Shown here piece after piece: positions 30,901 through 40,110 of a stretch of DNA of 64,000 bases. Position 1 is the stretch's first letter. Each line of letters starts with the position of its first letter. Origin of the DNA: Eunapius fragilis (Eukaryota > Porifera > Demospongiae > Spongillida > Spongillidae); NCBI GenBank assembly GCA_963681505.1, contig OY811982.1, positions 7,021,261 through 7,085,260 of the forward strand, read 5' to 3'. A program made the translations under genes and the position numbers. Under the pieces are notes generated by a model. The model saw only the letters and a program-made list of their open reading frames with translations, was not told where the DNA came from and did not search any database.

Positions 30901-31682
30901 CTGGCGTGCTTGTATGGCAACATGCGAGTTCAGAGACAGTTGTTGGACCAGATAACGTCATCCAGGACAATCAAGGTTCAGGAGCCCTGCTGGCGTCACG
31001 GGGCATCATCTTTCATCATAACAAGGTCACTGGAAATAAGCTTTATGGGGTTACTGTCCAGCTTGATCCTGCCCCAGGTTTCAAAGATGTTGAGGTCAAG
31101 GTAGAAGACTGCGAACTCGTTCTGAACGGCTGGGGTGGAGTCCAATTTTGTGAGGGGGCATGTGGTGTCATCTCGGGTTGCCACATAAAAGAGAACAATC
31201 GATGTGGCATCATGGTGGGCATGGGTGTGGAGAAGTTGGCCATTGCAGGTAATCAAATACAAGGTAAATACTCCCTGCAGGAAACTGGCATTATGATGCT
31301 GGGCAGGGCAAAAGTGGCAGGTAATAACGAGTTTAGCAACAATAGGGTGATTCCTGAAAAGGCAGTAGAGTATTTGAAGACATTGGATGTATTGGAGTTG
31401 GTATGTAGCTACTGCAACACCATTGCAATCAGAGAGTATTTCAAGAAGTGTGCCAAATGCAAACGTGCTGCCTACTGTTCAAAAGAATGTCAGAAAAAGC
31501 ATTGGCTTGTCCACAAAAGTGTGTGCAAGAGTGCACCTAAGGAATCTTGTAGCCAGAAGACGAACGCTGGACCATCACTGTTTTCCTCATTTGTCACTGT
31601 GAAAGCCACCACTCAGTATCCACCGGAAGCCAAGCGCAAGGTGAAGGTGAATTGTGGGAATCTGGTTGCTGACAGTATATAA
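24972..31682 (+). CDS. Copy B: MYND-SAP-Sel1-OAS-TPR-beta-helix-MYND multidomain protein
   Basis: A 2236-codon uninterrupted frame, homologous to copy A along its length. The OAS core reads GSYGKGTAVSGCADLD (G949, S950, D962, D964) with third acid D1013 in GIDVVLA; the C-terminal helix motif VVRLLKNWR is kept. The N-terminal MYND finger, DUF4470-like region, SAP-like motif (GCLEKSDLVDRA) and Sel1 repeats are present. Differences from A: one 12-bp unit in place of three between the acids; a 34-residue internal duplication near residues 1348-1415; loss of the middle MYND finger so that the beta-helix runs almost directly into the last finger (CSYC to H and C); and loss of about 115 codons of the C-terminal domain, leaving KVNCGNLVADSI. 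All changes preserve the frame, suggesting selection for the coding sequence. Confidence 0.87.
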   Translation: MAACAVSDHDEDINDCVRESQIATYIISLGEQKLKQLNNALNAAASQAEKEKVFREYLVSINNDKIDEFVFSSEGECYEKCVASRNKDYVVLSILANKHGCKHIVDASDQLVVDKMQPGSGLRMQPLDEIMCANCTPKMGSPTRYGVDICEKRGMMDCSKGCCLVKYCSKRCQKEHSPTHKVDCKSRYAETAWLKGRMYDMTAEDASEEPQIVDRRFHSKAIRYPSSAASLPTPCSACLAESGDLSDMVYTILSVPDGYEGEITLHLNHASPNIAFRNLLSLLAMGTLGELSCDMLIQLWYSVTMTDKQMVIITNMLRKLVQDSEEMVLKGPYCASLPKLPHVNLTVDLDRKHWFVMLTENRSRDFGKCMEDRSKHLFSPQGKRYAVEMLTTLSSHQRVSWDKFVQLGMLLPLGALNAYHNEQNTFLFDVDNHWRPESQLDPLQCWPRAEIIAAGEKCNVPSNDIYGALFFLIRQKLSECIQKLSKHRFHIVVTCCEPSALVHRLQQSKTAIHYVSGMDVTQLQYARSSDQELSALSVRALKEIIYGAGLSSEGCLEKSDLVDRAALILGRAAPSDGRYSAAADTTLPPTQQQPDKASKKRRFIEARASLDPHDFLAVSYLAQHGDITWMEKGVEKSIPECLALYGWYQLCWCKSQNALSALSHLQHAKDMKNACGLLYWGLVMDSAYGDTADACSAAWTSYHESACLGNQVGMFNVAHVLAARGDHKQAVVWWKKAQQHGPSLFELYRCYHHGYGCKHDDLEARKYLQQAADQGYGPACTALSEWYCSGWENVLRKNPKKQAHWCKQATISSEKHLFHIYKHPLRSLLGTNATPAWWKSLRTVVELMKPSGGGTNSESKAGAKADDTFDTRKFAIEGAEKFMMQMNSTPSNGIGMGDFSSTTPHNSFLLRAESLALTSDERLQLQGIVQEIIDLLTRSRVITSVEVCGSYGKGTAVSGCADLDMVAITAKCFESDMYLSLQHHIATLLEDLKVDIKYKPLAVSFTYKHVGIDVVLASPNIEPLSQCYPPPRPRFFRRPSLSVQECAFLRAQPPLFGAVVRLLKNWRASAEIWPRHSRPRSYLLELIALAAIQKVNASQFTEEAVRSGFVTSLELLLQVISGNLKLYWVDNYPEYSIQFENHDGPIVMDPFDPTNNLAGLLQIQDWRPLSQLAERTVIAIREHNLVQRVIHITPTAEQSVSAISPEYRFSCFILRAEQFKRAGNLEKALDALAAASQIDTSNIKLQGMWYICITQLFDEENMAIKQSSLTEAELLLRLKDAVVATEKGSKDVFARPAKAHDVFTKNKGACEEMDIPSSNYMSSFDEVDSDSSEEEDIPRMEKLFPEPSEDELHTPVITSVVYKSLFEDGKYKAWLILKQLTSEDELYTPQITNVVWKSAFKDKNYAAWLMLKQLIDQMPSKEQRDMYTRASLQYVLAHDALSVSKDVIGLDRMTASILAIAQTVLYPELHALALAAATRVLREVSSEIHVLPHCGLSLQVAASIVQVHVYVMKQAWPKAREALKPLLKRDDLSNRADVCYYIGSKLIWTGDHDAAMLWHERGIAADPTFHINFYALGYAMINSKSTNEADPEQKSLIMKTAEKHLWQYIKRGLPEDKNRCEVMYDLVGLALLSWNFQEAHHILEMAIEADIQRTQIYNEPSDCGSKKTLLVIATLMEVTGGDPQRNLFLATLRTKLCGNPLLISLDMATQLKNVKSTFQHTMRDCVSQIMTALFWSGDELESEFAANILKNMTQSKDSDDSVGKEDDVNEEQGDKQKGMQHIVVDCEGSGDFLSLGEALRSGCIATGTVITMKGGTYKETIDLCIVHEHLTLRAESSKEKVVIKSYAGIRIEASHVTLSGLSVDLLSPKGYDGVEELGGHAIHVQAGTAVVLENCSAFSETGAAISVGYSAHFNEIEVTMVMCNARSNCGNAIICAGSHTKVQLQQCNGTHSKNGLEVRMGATAHVRSSHFSCNKISGVLVWQHASSETVVGPDNVIQDNQGSGALLASRGIIFHHNKVTGNKLYGVTVQLDPAPGFKDVEVKVEDCELVLNGWGGVQFCEGACGVISGCHIKENNRCGIMVGMGVEKLAIAGNQIQGKYSLQETGIMMLGRAKVAGNNEFSNNRVIPEKAVEYLKTLDVLELVCSYCNTIAIREYFKKCAKCKRAAYCSKECQKKHWLVHKSVCKSAPKESCSQKTNAGPSLFSSFVTVKATTQYPPEAKRKVKVNCGNLVADSI
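29013..29216 (+). repeat. 102-bp in-frame tandem duplication in copy B
   Basis: Units 29013-29114 and 29115-29216 encode SEDELHTPVITSVVYKSLFE and SEDELYTPQITNVVWKSAFK and their continuations. Copy A has one unit (near 5907). The second unit is closer to the copy A version, and the first has diverged. Confidence 0.85.
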
Positions 31683-32498
31683 AGGTGTGCTATTTACAAC
31701 TTGTGCGCTTTGTTAAGGACATGCATGTCCAGATGTGGCCCATATCTTGCTTTTTATTCAAATTGAATTTTACTGTGCACAAAAAATTGTTCGGATTGTA
31801 ATGTGTTCTTCATCCTAAAACTAAATTAAACACAAGCATAATTAATTTATTCGTATGTCATTGCTTTAATTATTACATTATTACTTTACTAGTATGTACT
31901 TGTGAACATGTTTATCCATGGTAGTGAGGTGTCCAGCATTTCATTTATTTTGCATTGCAAAATTAATGTCATTTATTTGAAAAAACTACATCTCTTCCTC
32001 CCTTTCCTATCTCACCAAACACCATATTGACCTTCTCACATCTATACAGCAGTGATGGTAATGGCCTCCCTTGCAAAATTTCAAAGATCCTCTGGTTGAA
32101 AGTACATCAGCTAGTAGTGCTGTGTGTGCTAATTGTTTTAATGAATATGAATTGTGTGGAATACATGTATTACTCTGGAATGGTATAGACTAAGTTAGTC
32201 CTGCATACACACTCACATACGTAGTTTCTGAAATAATGTCGTCAGTTTCGCTATATATATTAATATGTTTGAATCGCTATATCTTCTGAACTGTAAATGC
32301 TTTTGATGACTTTCTATTTCTATAAGTACACTTTTTACTACACGATTTAACTGACGATAATTTTTGATTTTGGAGTCTTACATTTGCCAGTGATATAACA
32401 GTATCTGTCAAAATAATTGTGAAAGAATCGCCTCATTGCACACTCCTTATGTGTCAAACCCCATAAATCCTCAGAACAGCTATAAATGTAAATAATTA
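31683..32498 (+). other. 3' flank of copy B
   Basis: To about 32215 this matches the 3' flanks of A and C (GTGCTATTTACAACTTGTGC, GATGTGGCCCATATCTTGCT, GTGAGGTGTCCAGCA, TTGCAAAATTTCAAAGATCC), with internal deletions relative to A. No gene is supported. The remainder to 32498 is AT-rich and unassigned. Confidence 0.6.
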
Positions 32499-33477
32499 CA
32501 AGTAAATAAAAACCTTCTCTAACGAGAAAGTTGGTGGGCATATAGGATTGACAATGGTGGTGTAAAAAGCACGGAAACAAGTGTGACAGAAATTTTACTG
32601 GAAAATTGAAATAGGCCTATATATTTAGCCCATTTTCTCAGGCGTGCGCTGCCTAAATGTGAGTGGGCTAAATATAGGCCTATTTCAATTTTCCAGTAAA
32701 ATTTCTGTCACACTTGTTTCCGTGCTTTTTACACCACCATTGTCAATCCTATATGCCCACCAACTTTCTCGTTAGAGAAGGTTTTTATTTACTTGTTTCA
32801 TAAGTTTTTTTTTCTCCGTGTCAACGAAGCTTCATAACTGTAATGTGATGAGGAACGATGTGCAATGGACAAATGTCTATTCCTTACGAACGCTTTGTGC
32901 ATTGCCCCGACCACAAGTTACTATATAACTTTAATAAATACGTACTAGTACATGTATGTAAAAAATTTAGCCCACTCACGTCTCAACATATAGTGCACGG
33001 TTTGTTGTATGGGCTAAATATAGGCCTATTTCAATTTTTCAGGATTATTAAATGCACAGCTCGCAGGTATTTAGTATACCCATACCGTATATGATACTTT
33101 TTCGTTGTAGCTTCTTTCTCAATTATGACCTTAAGGGGCACCGCGCCGGTAAATTCTGAAGCGTTTGGTATCATTGCCGTTCTTTAAAACCATTCCTAGC
33201 GTGAGTTATACTTGACGGAGAAGAAGAAGAAGACGACGACGACGACGACCAACAATTTTTTTTGGGAATGGGCACGAGAAGCTGTCTGGAAGCGCATAGT
33301 TTAAATTTTAATGACATGAAACTAGCACGAAAACGTAGATCTTGGTGTTGTCGTTCGATAGCTGCAAAGTGATAAGCAATCCGTTTCTTCGTTGTTCCTC
33401 CCGACGCGATTTAAAAATTTTAATGACATTCATCACTCCTCAATCAATCCTATATTGAACCTGCTGACGCAGGTTCA
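32499..33477 (-). mobile_element. Composite repeat, copy 2 (inverted)
   Basis: The foldback occupies 32499-32795: CAAGTAAATAAAAACCTTCT at one end and its complement at the other, with a loop near 32636-32655. On the minus strand the head module begins with a hairpin (arms TGAACCTGC and GCAGGTTCA, 33456-33477), followed by ATATAGGATTGA and a GTC/TTC triplet run (33216-33250), matching the heads at 19251 and 44756. A partial extra inverted pair with GGGCTAAATATAGGCCTATT lies at 32968-33045. Confidence 0.55.
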
Positions 33478-33579
33478 GATAAGTAGAATACAACATAACA
33501 CTTCAACCTAATGAACATGTACTCTTTAAATTTTGCAGCAAGCGTATGCGCAAGCATCGCCACGTGGAACATATTTTGG

Positions 33580-34190
33580 AAGGTTGGGTATAAGATTCGA
33601 TATTGCTTTCCTCCAGCACAAAGGCTGGAGGAAAGTCTTTTCGTGCACCCAAGGCACACCAAAAAAGGAAAAAGGAGAGCATTTGCTGCTGATCTGCAAA
33701 TTACTTTTTTCATCAACACCCTTACTGATAATGCTGAAGTGCACCCTGAACATTTCTGCCATTGCTGCCATCATTCAAGACAGAGTTATCAGTGCTCGGG
33801 CAGGAGTGCACCATACATGTAGGTGTTCACATGGATCTTTGTATGGGAAGTACACAGGTGTAGGGTACATAGTATATGTTTTTATGCCACATCATCAATA
33901 TACAAAATCATATCACAGGTGTGTGAGCAGTGCAAGAGGTCATATGTCAGGAGGCATACAGTTGGCAGAGGTCGTCAATCAGGCCTCACACAACATGCTC
34001 ATTGCACACCTTTAGTAGATGACCTTCCTCTCATACATGTATGAGCCATACCCACCATTGTCAAGCCAAAACAGTGTCAGTACTGTCTTGTATGAGTTGA
34101 GCGGCATGGTGTGTTCAAAACAGTCTGACATCTGCCATGTTGCAAGCTAGCCTGCACCAGATGTGGTGTAAAGTGGGTAGCAGCATCATT
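33580..34190 (+). pseudogene. RAG1-like N-terminal zinc-binding region, degenerate
   Basis: Plus-strand fragments line up in the order seen in RAG1 and RAG1-like transposon proteins: HTKKGKRRAFAADLQ, then DNAEVHPEHFCHCCHHS (the VHP-FC-C pattern), then in another frame VCEQCKRSYVRRHTVGRGRQ, then a RING-like arrangement QCQYCLV, stop, VERHGVFKTV, stop, HLPCCKLACTRCGVKW (34063-34170). Frameshifts and two in-frame TGA codons show it is not intact. No core transposase or RAG2-like gene is visible. The call rests on motif spacing alone and could also fit another RING-containing transposon protein. Confidence 0.35.
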
Positions 34191-35584
34191 CATGCTGCTT
34201 ATAGACAGCTCTTTGATAAGTGAGGGAATTAGTTAAATGGCGGTGAGGCATTTCCCAGACTTTTAGGCTAGGGAATGAATGGAATTGAGGCTTTCCCAGG
34301 GGATTTCCCAGGCTGTAGGTGGGAATTAGCTGAATTAAGCACCTTGCTATTGTTCCTATTCACCAAAACATTAAACCAAGTTTTATACATCTACGTAAAC
34401 AACATCTACGTAAACAAACGCTACAAGTACATTGTACAAGTACATGTTTGGACCTTTGTGGCCCGGTTAGCCCCGCTGTTTGGGAGTTAAATCAAGAGAT
34501 GATGAACAGGTCTTGAACCTATTTTTTAAGCATCCGGTTACAAATGTCTGGTGCACTTCATACACACACTGACACACAAACACACATAAATGCCATGGGC
34601 AGTCAGCCATTCACACATTAACGTTCGGGGTTTGCTGTAGTAATTTAAGGAACATAAGCATGATTGGGGGAACCCAGAGGGTGTGTCCATGCAGTAGAAA
34701 TGCACTGTACCTTATATAAATATAATACCCAAGTACCTACACCTAAGACTAAACCATATATCTTGTAGCCAATGACATTCTTGCATGTAGCAAATGCATG
34801 GCACCTGCGTCAGACCTTAACTGCTTGTTCTAGGACAGTGCAGACAAGGTGTTCAGAGATTCAGACTGTGAAGAGCATTGTCAGTGGAGGGAACCATCTG
34901 CCCTGCTGAAGAAGGAGGTGCTCACTCTGAGTGACGAAGTCTCTATTGCAGAAGGCAGGCATCACGAACTTTGCAATTGACTGAAGCTCAAGTATTGGCT
35001 ATAAAAGCCGGCCTGACTATTCCCTGGAACTGTAGAATAGAACAAAGCATTACATGAAACAAAAAAAAAACATGTCCAGGTGGCTCAAAGCATCAGGAGT
35101 TTCTCTAGCTGGGGAGGACAGGATGTGCCACATCTGCAGACTAATTGTGAGTAACAACCTAAAGGAGAGGTGGCTCTGTTTCAATTTCCTCACACTTCTG
35201 GTTGTGCAGAGCCCACTGGCTTATATTCCTGATCTGGTTCAAAGGTTGTGGACCTCTTGAAAGAGAATGATTGTTTAAGAGGTCAAGACATAAACCTTAC
35301 TCTTACACAATAATTTTTACCAATGCAGGACAGGACGGTTTACCTGGCATGATGTGGTCATTCCTGCTAGTGAGGTACATGTATAGTACAAAACTGGAGG
35401 GACCAAGGCGGTCGCTCATTCAAAGTGACCTTCAGATAGTGAATGTTGCAGTGCCTAATTCTATCCACAACACATGCATTGGTTTTGGAAATAGTGGGCT
35501 GAGTCCATTCATGCCAAGTTTACATGACTTGGCTTGGCATACACAAAGCAACTTCATAACTTTATAGCCTCACAAGCTGTACCC
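34191..35584. other. Unassigned
   Basis: Short frames only. A stretch at about 34835-34950 reads DCEEHCQWREPSALLKKEVL and one at 35070-35140 reads RWLKASGVSLAGEDRMCHIC. These may continue the degenerate zinc-rich gene upstream, but I cannot tie them together. ATG-rich AT sequence otherwise. Confidence 0.3.
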
Positions 35585-36769
35585 CACCACATAAAGAAGA
35601 ACAATCAATGTGGCATCATGGTGGGCATGGGTGTGGAGAAGTTGAGCATTGCAGGAAACCGAATACAAGGTAATTACTCCCTGCAAGAAACTGGCATTAT
35701 GATGCTGGGTAGGGCAAAGGTGGCAGGTGATTACAAGTTCAGCAACAATAAACTGACTCCTGAAACGACAGAAGAGTATTTGAAGACAATGCAGGAATTA
35801 GACTTTATGCAGGCAATATCAGAAAACGATTTCATTGTGGTGAATGATCAGCATGTAGGTCAGAGGTGAAGTGATATTTTAATGAGCAAACAGATGGCTT
35901 CTCGTCTATTTGGACGACTTCAGTGTGTCAAGTGTGGTGCTGAAGGCGGGCCTTGCAAGAAGATGGTGCCTTGTGTCAAATGCTATGAAGTGGTGTACTG
36001 CTCCACACAATGTCTTGAAGCAGATGCAAATCGGTATCAAGAGTCTTGTGATCCAGTGCTGTTCTATGAGACTGTTGATGGAAATGAGATAAGCATTGAT
36101 GCAGAACACCTGCAGCATATGCAAGCAGATCGAGCGAGAGAATGCAGGCATGGTGTGTGCCTACTGTGATGCCATCACAAACAAACAGCCTTACGAGAAG
36201 TGTGCCAAATGCAGACATGCCGCCTACTGTTCAAAAGAATGTCAGATAAAGCATTGGCCTGTCCACAAAACTGTGTGCAGCCAGAAGACAAAGACGAAGG
36301 CAGTGATATCGCTGTCTTCCTCTGTTGTCACCTTGAAAGCCACCACTCAGAATCCAAATGAAACCATGCATACATCAGAGAGGCACAGTCCTGCGATTTA
36401 ATTCATATATGGGTCCCCAGATGGGAGTGCGACAGTAAGGATTGGGGACCCAGTGGGCTTTTTTCAGTTGTTGAGTGATGCAGTGCCAATGGTCATCAAG
36501 ATACAAGGGAGCGAGGATGACCTCATCAAGAAAAATATCTTCCTTCAGTTCTATAACGAGAATAGGAGTGTGAGTGGGTGGATTCATGCTGCCATGAACA
36601 CCACAGGGAGTTTAAAGATGCTTACACCCTTATATGTGACACAATCATGCAGCGTGGGGATGCAGGTCGGTTGGGTGGCAAGAAGGGCTATTTCAATGCA
36701 GTGGTTCAGAGGAACATGGAGGTGAAGGTGGATTGTGGGAATCTGGTTGCTGAGAATATTGAGTGGTGA
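35585..36769 (+). pseudogene. Copy C: 5'-truncated, broken 3' end of the OAS multidomain gene
   Basis: Homology to copy A begins abruptly at about 35585 in the last beta-helix turns (NNQCGIMVGMGVEKLSIAGN) and runs through both C-terminal MYND fingers and the C-terminal domain to NLVAENIEW. Lesions relative to A: CGA changed to TGA at 35867-35869; a 4-bp gain near 36132 that shifts the frame; rearranged sequence with a stop near 36400; and a 1-bp loss near 36604. Unlike copy B it keeps the middle finger and the C-terminal domain, so B's losses are derived. The 5' three quarters of the gene, including the nucleotidyltransferase, is absent. Confidence 0.8.
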
Positions 36770-39700
36770 GAGCTCAGGTGAGATGGTGCTATAAGGTCCA
36801 TCATGCATGTCCAGATGTGGCCCATATCTTGCTTTTAAGATTAGAAGTGTAAATTATTCTGATTTTAATGTGTCTTTCATCATACCAGTCAACATTTTGT
36901 CATTAAGCATCCTTAACCTAAACTCAACCAAGCATAATTAATTCATATGTCATAGCTTTAATCATTGCTAAATTTATGGCTCCATCTGTAAGCAGTGATT
37001 TAACTCGAGCTCACTTGTACTTGGTCATGTGCTCATGATACGCATGTTAAAGCTGGTATGTAACATGACCTGTATAGAAGGAGCACTACAGTGCTACTAG
37101 TACACTCAGGTTCCCTGGGGGTAAATGTAACTAAAAGGTGGAAGGGTGTGCACCGGAAGCTATTGGTGCCGTAAACAATTTATGCATGAAATCACAGGTT
37201 TTCAACAGTTTCAAGCAAAATCAATTCCATACATCTACTTCCAATTGAAAATCAATTCTGTACTTTTAAAGGACTGCACTACTTATGGCATTGTAATGTA
37301 CTGACTGGTAGCACGTCTAGCATAAATGAATGCTATGAATATTAATTAGTTGGTATGATGGGGGTGAGTGGAGCAAATGTACCCCCTTTGCCACATCAAG
37401 CAGACACCGATGCTACCTATATCCACACCCTTCCACTTTTTAGTTACATTTGCCTCCCTGGGGGCAAATTGAACTAAAAGGTGTTGTGTGTGGGACCCTC
37501 TCACTGGAAACTCTAGGTGCCCTAATCAATGTATGCATGCAATCTCAGGTTTTCAACAAGCAAAAATTGACTCAAAAGACTGAGTGCTCCTTATAAAGGA
37601 TGAATATTTATGTATACACAGAGGTTGGGGGGGGGGGGGGGGAGGGGGGGGGGGCAATGCATTCCCCTGGAGCGGACGTCTGATCATTATATGGGGACTC
37701 CAGTATCCAGTATATTTGGAAGGGAACCATTGGACTCCAGAGGTGCCTTTTCTACCAACATTTCCAACTGTTTGCTGAAGATCCATAATAAACACACATC
37801 ACTACTACTAATGTCTATTTGCATCCTACAATGTGTACAGTGGTACACAAATTACTCCTTTCATTTTGCTGCATTATATCTCATACCAGCAGTAAGCAAT
37901 TTACACAACTTGTGAAAATCTATACCCCCTATGGTGGTGTTAACTTGTGGTTAAGTGTGTCATGAAATGCTAATTTTGGCTAATTGCAATAACAACTCTT
38001 AATTCTGTTATCTATAGCACTGCAGAACACTGCAAAAGTTAGAGATTAAAACAAACATGATGGGAACATTCTCAATAAGTCAAATTTTATCCACATAGTT
38101 TGTTTTGTATGTACATCAAACAAATGCTGTTCCTTTTTGGTAATCACTTTTACAGTCATATGCTCTAATTTGTGTACGCCTGTACACATATTACAATAGT
38201 AGTATACTTTTTCAAATGAGTATTGAAAGTGATAGAGGGCATGATGTAGTAACTATATAATATGAAATTATTCATGTTGTTGTATCAGGAAAGTTTTGCA
38301 GTAAAATGTGTACAGGTGTACATAAATTAGTCTATGTAGGAAAATGATGTTCAATGCAAAAGAATCTCGCAAATTCAATCACTTGTGTATCAAAAAACAG
38401 CAACAATGCTAAATGTTCATGTTAGCATCACTCCATCATCTCAGGGCAGACTGCTGCTTTAGGTTTTGAGGTTTTACTCCTTCACTCCTACATGCACTTC
38501 CTCTACCTCTACTTGCACTTCCTCTACCTCTACTTGCACTTCCTCTACCTCCACTTGCACTTCCTCTACCTCTACTTGCACTTCCTCTACCTCTACTCGC
38601 ACTTCCTCTACCTCTACTTGCACTTCCCTACCATGCCTCCACTACTCACTCTTTCACTATTTGCACCTTCAGTGCTAGCGCCTCCACTATTTGCGCCTCC
38701 ACCATTTTTGCCTCCACTATTCGAGCCTTCAGTGCTCGTGCCTCCACTATTCGCGCCTCCGCCATTTGTGCCTCCACTATTTGTGCCTCCCCTATTCGAG
38801 CCGTCAGCTCGATCGTGCCTCCTCTGCTCGCGCCTCCTCCATTTGTGCCTCCACTACTCGAGCCTTCAGTGCTTGTGCCTCCACTGTCAACACATTCTCT
38901 TGCTCTGCGTACACGTACACCTCAGTCACATGCACAAAGTTTTCTTTGTTTTTCTAATGTGGTTTATTTGTTAGATAACAATCAAATAATTTGAATTAAT
39001 AGTGACCATCAATTAATAATCAGTTGTGTACTCAGATATTAATTTTTGAATGACAAATGTGATTACTTACAAAGATAAGGTAAGGTAAGTAATTTGTGCT
39101 ACCTTGTACACATATAACCCAATATGTGTACAGGTGTACACACGGATGCAAATAGACACTAATATTGCAGCTAGGTACATGTATAAGTCTATAAATAGCA
39201 TCTACAAGAATGCACGCTCTCTGCATCCTGTAGCATGCACTTAGTATGTACACTATACTTGTATTTACATGTGAACATGTGTATGCCTATTAGTGAGGTG
39301 TCAAGCAAGTCATTTTTGGCATTGCTAAATTAATGTCATAGTTATTTGAAAAAACTACCTCTCTTCCTCCCTTTCCTATCTCACCACCTAACACCATATT
39401 AACTTTCTCACATCTTTACAGCAGTGGTGGTAATGGCCTCCCTTGCAAAATTTCAAAGATCCTCTTATTGAAAGGACATCAGCTAGTAGTGAACATCAGT
39501 TGTGTGTACTGGTCGTTTTAATTAACATGTATTGTATGAAACATTACTTAGGAATGATATTGGCTATGTTAGTCCTGCACACACAACACACAATGTTTAA
39601 TGTAAAATGATATGCATGCATGTGTATGTGTTTGTGTGTTTGTTGGATTTGGCATAGACCGACTTTCAATGGCGGTAGGTCCTACACCTAACGTCTTATC

Positions 39701-40110
39701 TATCACTTTGTGCATTTAGAGCATCACTTGGTGGTTCATCCATCTGATGGATGTGACCTACACTCACTATCAGATGGAAACAAATCTTAGGCTTGATACC
39801 CGACCTGCCAAAATGCAAAGGTCGGGCTATGTCCAACTGTGTGTGTGTGGTATTACATGTCAGTGTCTCAACTAGAAGCACACATTCGACATACACTATG
39901 TGCAAGGATAGGTGTTCATTTGGTGTTGATCGTTGAACAACTGTGTATGAGTGTACCTTTGTGCGTGAATGCAGAGTGTATATGGCTATTAAGTAATGGT
40001 AATGTCTTCAGTTATCTTATCATGCTGTCCTTTCTCATAACTTGACAATTGAAAAATTGTGTGACTTCCTCTCTGCTCTGATTTGCCTCTCCACAATCCA
40101 TTTTTCTACC
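36770..40110 (+). other. 3' flank of copy C with repeat expansions
   Basis: Homologous to the 3' flank of A in blocks: GTCCAGATGTGGCCCATATC (36811), the inverted repeat (37427-37486), GATCCATAATAAACACAC (37781), GTGAGGTGTCAAGCAA (39293), TTGCAAAATTTCAAAGATCC (39443), and TTGAAAAATTGTGT (about 40050). Extra material between blocks includes a G run (37629-37655) and the tandem repeats at 38477-38890. No gene is supported. Confidence 0.55.
38477..38890. repeat. 21-bp tandem repeat followed by CCTCCACTATT-type repeat
   Basis: About seven units of TGCACTTCCTCTACCTCTAC plus T lie at 38490-38630, then a second degenerate array built on GCCTCCACTATTTGTG and GCCTCCACTATTCGAG to about 38890. The open frames through it (HFLYLYL repeats) are products of the repeat. 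Confidence 0.85.

Noticed and set aside
38466-38974. HFLYLYL-repeat membrane-like protein frames
   Set aside because: Products of a 21-bp tandem repeat lying in the 3' flank of copy C.
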